DNA of 7,923 bases from contig JACFNJ010000123.1 of NCBI GenBank assembly GCA_019454865.1, positions 1 to 7,923 on the forward strand. The letters are read 5' to 3'. Source of the stretch: Bacteroidia bacterium (GTDB lineage: Bacteria; Bacteroidota; Bacteroidia; UKL13-3). The notes below the pieces were generated by a model, which was not told the DNA's origin, made no database searches, and worked only from the letters and a program-made list of their open reading frames with translations. The position numbers were made by a program, and so were the translations under genes. Below are positions 6,446-7,923 of this stretch, one piece after another. Every line of letters begins with the position of its first letter. Position 1 is the stretch's first letter.

Positions 6446-7923
6446 ATGGCATACTCATTTCATCAAATAGCAGATATTGTTTCCGGAGAGATAAAAAAAG
6501 AGTTGTCTGATAATTCATCCTTTTTTATTGAACACTTACTAATTGATACGCGAAAAATAATTTATCCGGAGTCGTCTGTTTTCATTGCTATAAATGGCGT
6601 GCGCAACAATGGACACAATTATTTAACAGAGGCATATAATGCAGGTGTTCGTTGCTTTATAGTTGAGTATTTGCCGGATGATTTTGCCGAAAAAGAAATG
6701 AATTGTGTTGTGGTTAAAAACAGTTTGAATGCATTACAATCCATAGCAGCATTTCATCGTAATCAATTCAAATGTCCGGTTGTGGGAATAACGGGTAGTA
6801 ATGGTAAAACTATTGTTAAAGAATGGTTATATACTTTACTTAAAGAGGACTTAAATATTATTCGGAATCCAAAAAGTTTTAACTCACAAGTAGGAGTTCC
6901 GTTAAGTATTTGGGGGATGAATGAACAACATCAATTGGGATTATTTGAAGCCGGTGTTTCAAAAACGGACGAGATGGAATTGCTCCAAAAAATAATTAAT
7001 CCAGATATTGGAGTGTTTACTTTTTTAGGTGGTGCACATGATGAAGGGTTTAAAAACTTAGAAGAAAAATTAGAGCAAAAATTGCAACTGTTTGCAAAAT
7101 CAAAAATGCTTGTATTTTGTACAGATCAAAAGCTATTAACGCAAGGTGTAACTAAATTAGCTGTAAATAAAAATCCCGAATTAAATATTATTAGTTGGAG
7201 CAAAAACGGGAATGATGCAACGTATAATTTTGATGTTGAACATAAGTATCAGTACTCAACTATTTCAACCCGAAAAGGCTCGCAAACGTTAAGTATAAAT
7301 ATCCCATTTGTAGATGAAGCAAGTATAATGAATGCCTGTACTTGTTTTGCTTTTTTATTGGCAATTAATAGAGTTAGTACAGATGTGCTAAAACGGTTTG
7401 AGGAGTTGCATTCTATTGAAATGAGAATGCAATTAAAAGAAGGGTTTAATAATTGCGTAATAATAAACGATAGCTATAATGCCGATATTAATGCCTTGCA
7501 AATAGCCTTAGATTTTATGGAGCAACAAAGTGCAGGGTATAAAAAAGTAGTAATACTTAGCGATTTATTGCAAAGTGGAATTAATGAAAATAAGCTTTAC
7601 CAAGATATAGCATCCATTATTAAGCAACGCAATATTGATAATTTTATAGGAATAGGTGAGGCGATAACCAAATACAAGGCATTGTTTCCTAAAGGGAGTA
7701 AATTCTATTCCGAAACAAAAATATTTTTGGAGCAATTGAAAACTTTTCAATTTCAAAACCAAATAATATTAGTTAAAGGTGCCAGAAAATTTGAGTTTGA
7801 ACGCATCTCAGCTTGTTTAGAGAAAAAAGTACACGAAACCGTTTTTGAAATAAACCTCAACGCAATGGTACATAATTTAAATGTGTATCGAAATATGCTT
7901 CGTAAAGATGTGAAGCTTATGGG
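6446..7923 (+). CDS. murF: Bifunctional MurF ligase / alanine racemase fusion, 5' part
   Basis: From ATG 6446 the frame is open for 492 codons to the window end with no stop, so the gene is cut by the window. Residues 1 to about 460 are MurF, the cytosolic ligase that adds D-Ala-D-Ala to UDP-MurNAc-tripeptide using ATP. Motifs visible are LIDTRK in the N-terminal domain, the ATP-binding GITGSNGKT at 114-122 (Lys121), NSQVGVPLSIW, FEAGVS at 167-172, GGAH with His198, Lys212 as the likely carbamylated lysine, and NDSYNAD at 341-347. From residue 468 the sequence EINLNAMVHNLNVYR is the typical start of alanine racemase. Its PLP lysine would fall just beyond the window. This fusion is well known in Bacteroidota: one product makes D-Ala precursor and uses D-Ala-D-Ala. 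The leader is short and has no Shine-Dalgarno. Where relatives, from memory, read TNIGGAH, this protein has TFLGGAH (Phe193). Confidence 0.93.
   Translation, partial: MAYSFHQIADIVSGEIKKELSDNSSFFIEHLLIDTRKIIYPESSVFIAINGVRNNGHNYLTEAYNAGVRCFIVEYLPDDFAEKEMNCVVVKNSLNALQSIAAFHRNQFKCPVVGITGSNGKTIVKEWLYTLLKEDLNIIRNPKSFNSQVGVPLSIWGMNEQHQLGLFEAGVSKTDEMELLQKIINPDIGVFTFLGGAHDEGFKNLEEKLEQKLQLFAKSKMLVFCTDQKLLTQGVTKLAVNKNPELNIISWSKNGNDATYNFDVEHKYQYSTISTRKGSQTLSINIPFVDEASIMNACTCFAFLLAINRVSTDVLKRFEELHSIEMRMQLKEGFNNCVIINDSYNADINALQIALDFMEQQSAGYKKVVILSDLLQSGINENKLYQDIASIIKQRNIDNFIGIGEAITKYKALFPKGSKFYSETKIFLEQLKTFQFQNQIILVKGARKFEFERISACLEKKVHETVFEINLNAMVHNLNVYRNMLRKDVKLM

Noticed and set aside
7565..7762. Minus-strand open frame of 65 codons
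   Set aside because: It is antisense to murF, which is continuous and rich in family motifs through this stretch.
1..7923. CRISPR arrays, tRNA or rRNA genes, insertion sequences, phage or toxin-antitoxin genes
   Set aside because: No regularly spaced repeats, cloverleaf-like sequences, transposase motifs or small paired genes were found by eye on either strand. Nearly all the window is covered by ordinary genes.

Overview
The window looks like chromosomal DNA from a member of the Bacteroidota (Flavobacteriia, Sphingobacteriia or Chitinophagia grade; I cannot place it more finely). Four things point there. The sequence is AT-rich, and start codons lack Shine-Dalgarno sequences. Promoter-like TAnnTTTG boxes occur before some genes. 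A MurF-alanine racemase fusion gene is present. The cytochrome c resembles the N-terminal part of Bacteroidota alternative complex III ActA.

Layout. On the minus strand, from high to low coordinates, lie recX (5082-4603), a DegT/DnrJ/EryC1-family sugar aminotransferase (4535-3318), a small PglC-type phosphoglycosyl transferase (3290-2700) and a membrane-bound WbpM/PglF/CapD-type nucleotide-sugar 4,6-dehydratase (2637-688). A 202-bp gap (487-687) holds a weak terminator-like hairpin, a second overlapping inverted repeat and a candidate promoter. After it comes the 5' part of a membrane-anchored c-type cytochrome (485 to the window start). On the plus strand, diverging from recX, are a 12-TM MFS transporter (5096-6376) and the 5' two-thirds of a murF-alr fusion (6446 to the window end). 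The latter has a good promoter match in the 69-bp gap before it. The short gaps 2638-2699, 3291-3317 and 4536-4602 show no convincing promoter or terminator. This fits read-through along the recX-to-dehydratase run.

How the genes work together. The dehydratase, aminotransferase and phosphoglycosyl transferase correspond to three of the steps that make a lipid-linked amino-deoxy sugar. UDP-GlcNAc (or a relative) is converted to a 4-keto-6-deoxy sugar, then to a 4-amino sugar, and the sugar-phosphate is moved to undecaprenyl phosphate. This would start a surface polysaccharide, O-antigen or glycoprotein glycan. No N-acetyltransferase (PglD type) or further glycosyltransferase is visible. RecX modulates RecA, MurF-Alr makes the D-Ala-D-Ala-bearing peptidoglycan precursor, and the cytochrome probably belongs to the respiratory chain.

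Overall this is mostly ordinary core and envelope DNA. I see no tRNA, rRNA, CRISPR array, transposase, phage gene or obviously new defence system. The points of interest are the compact sugar-priming trio, the very tight recX/MFS divergence, the competing hairpins before the cytochrome gene and the fused murF-alr.
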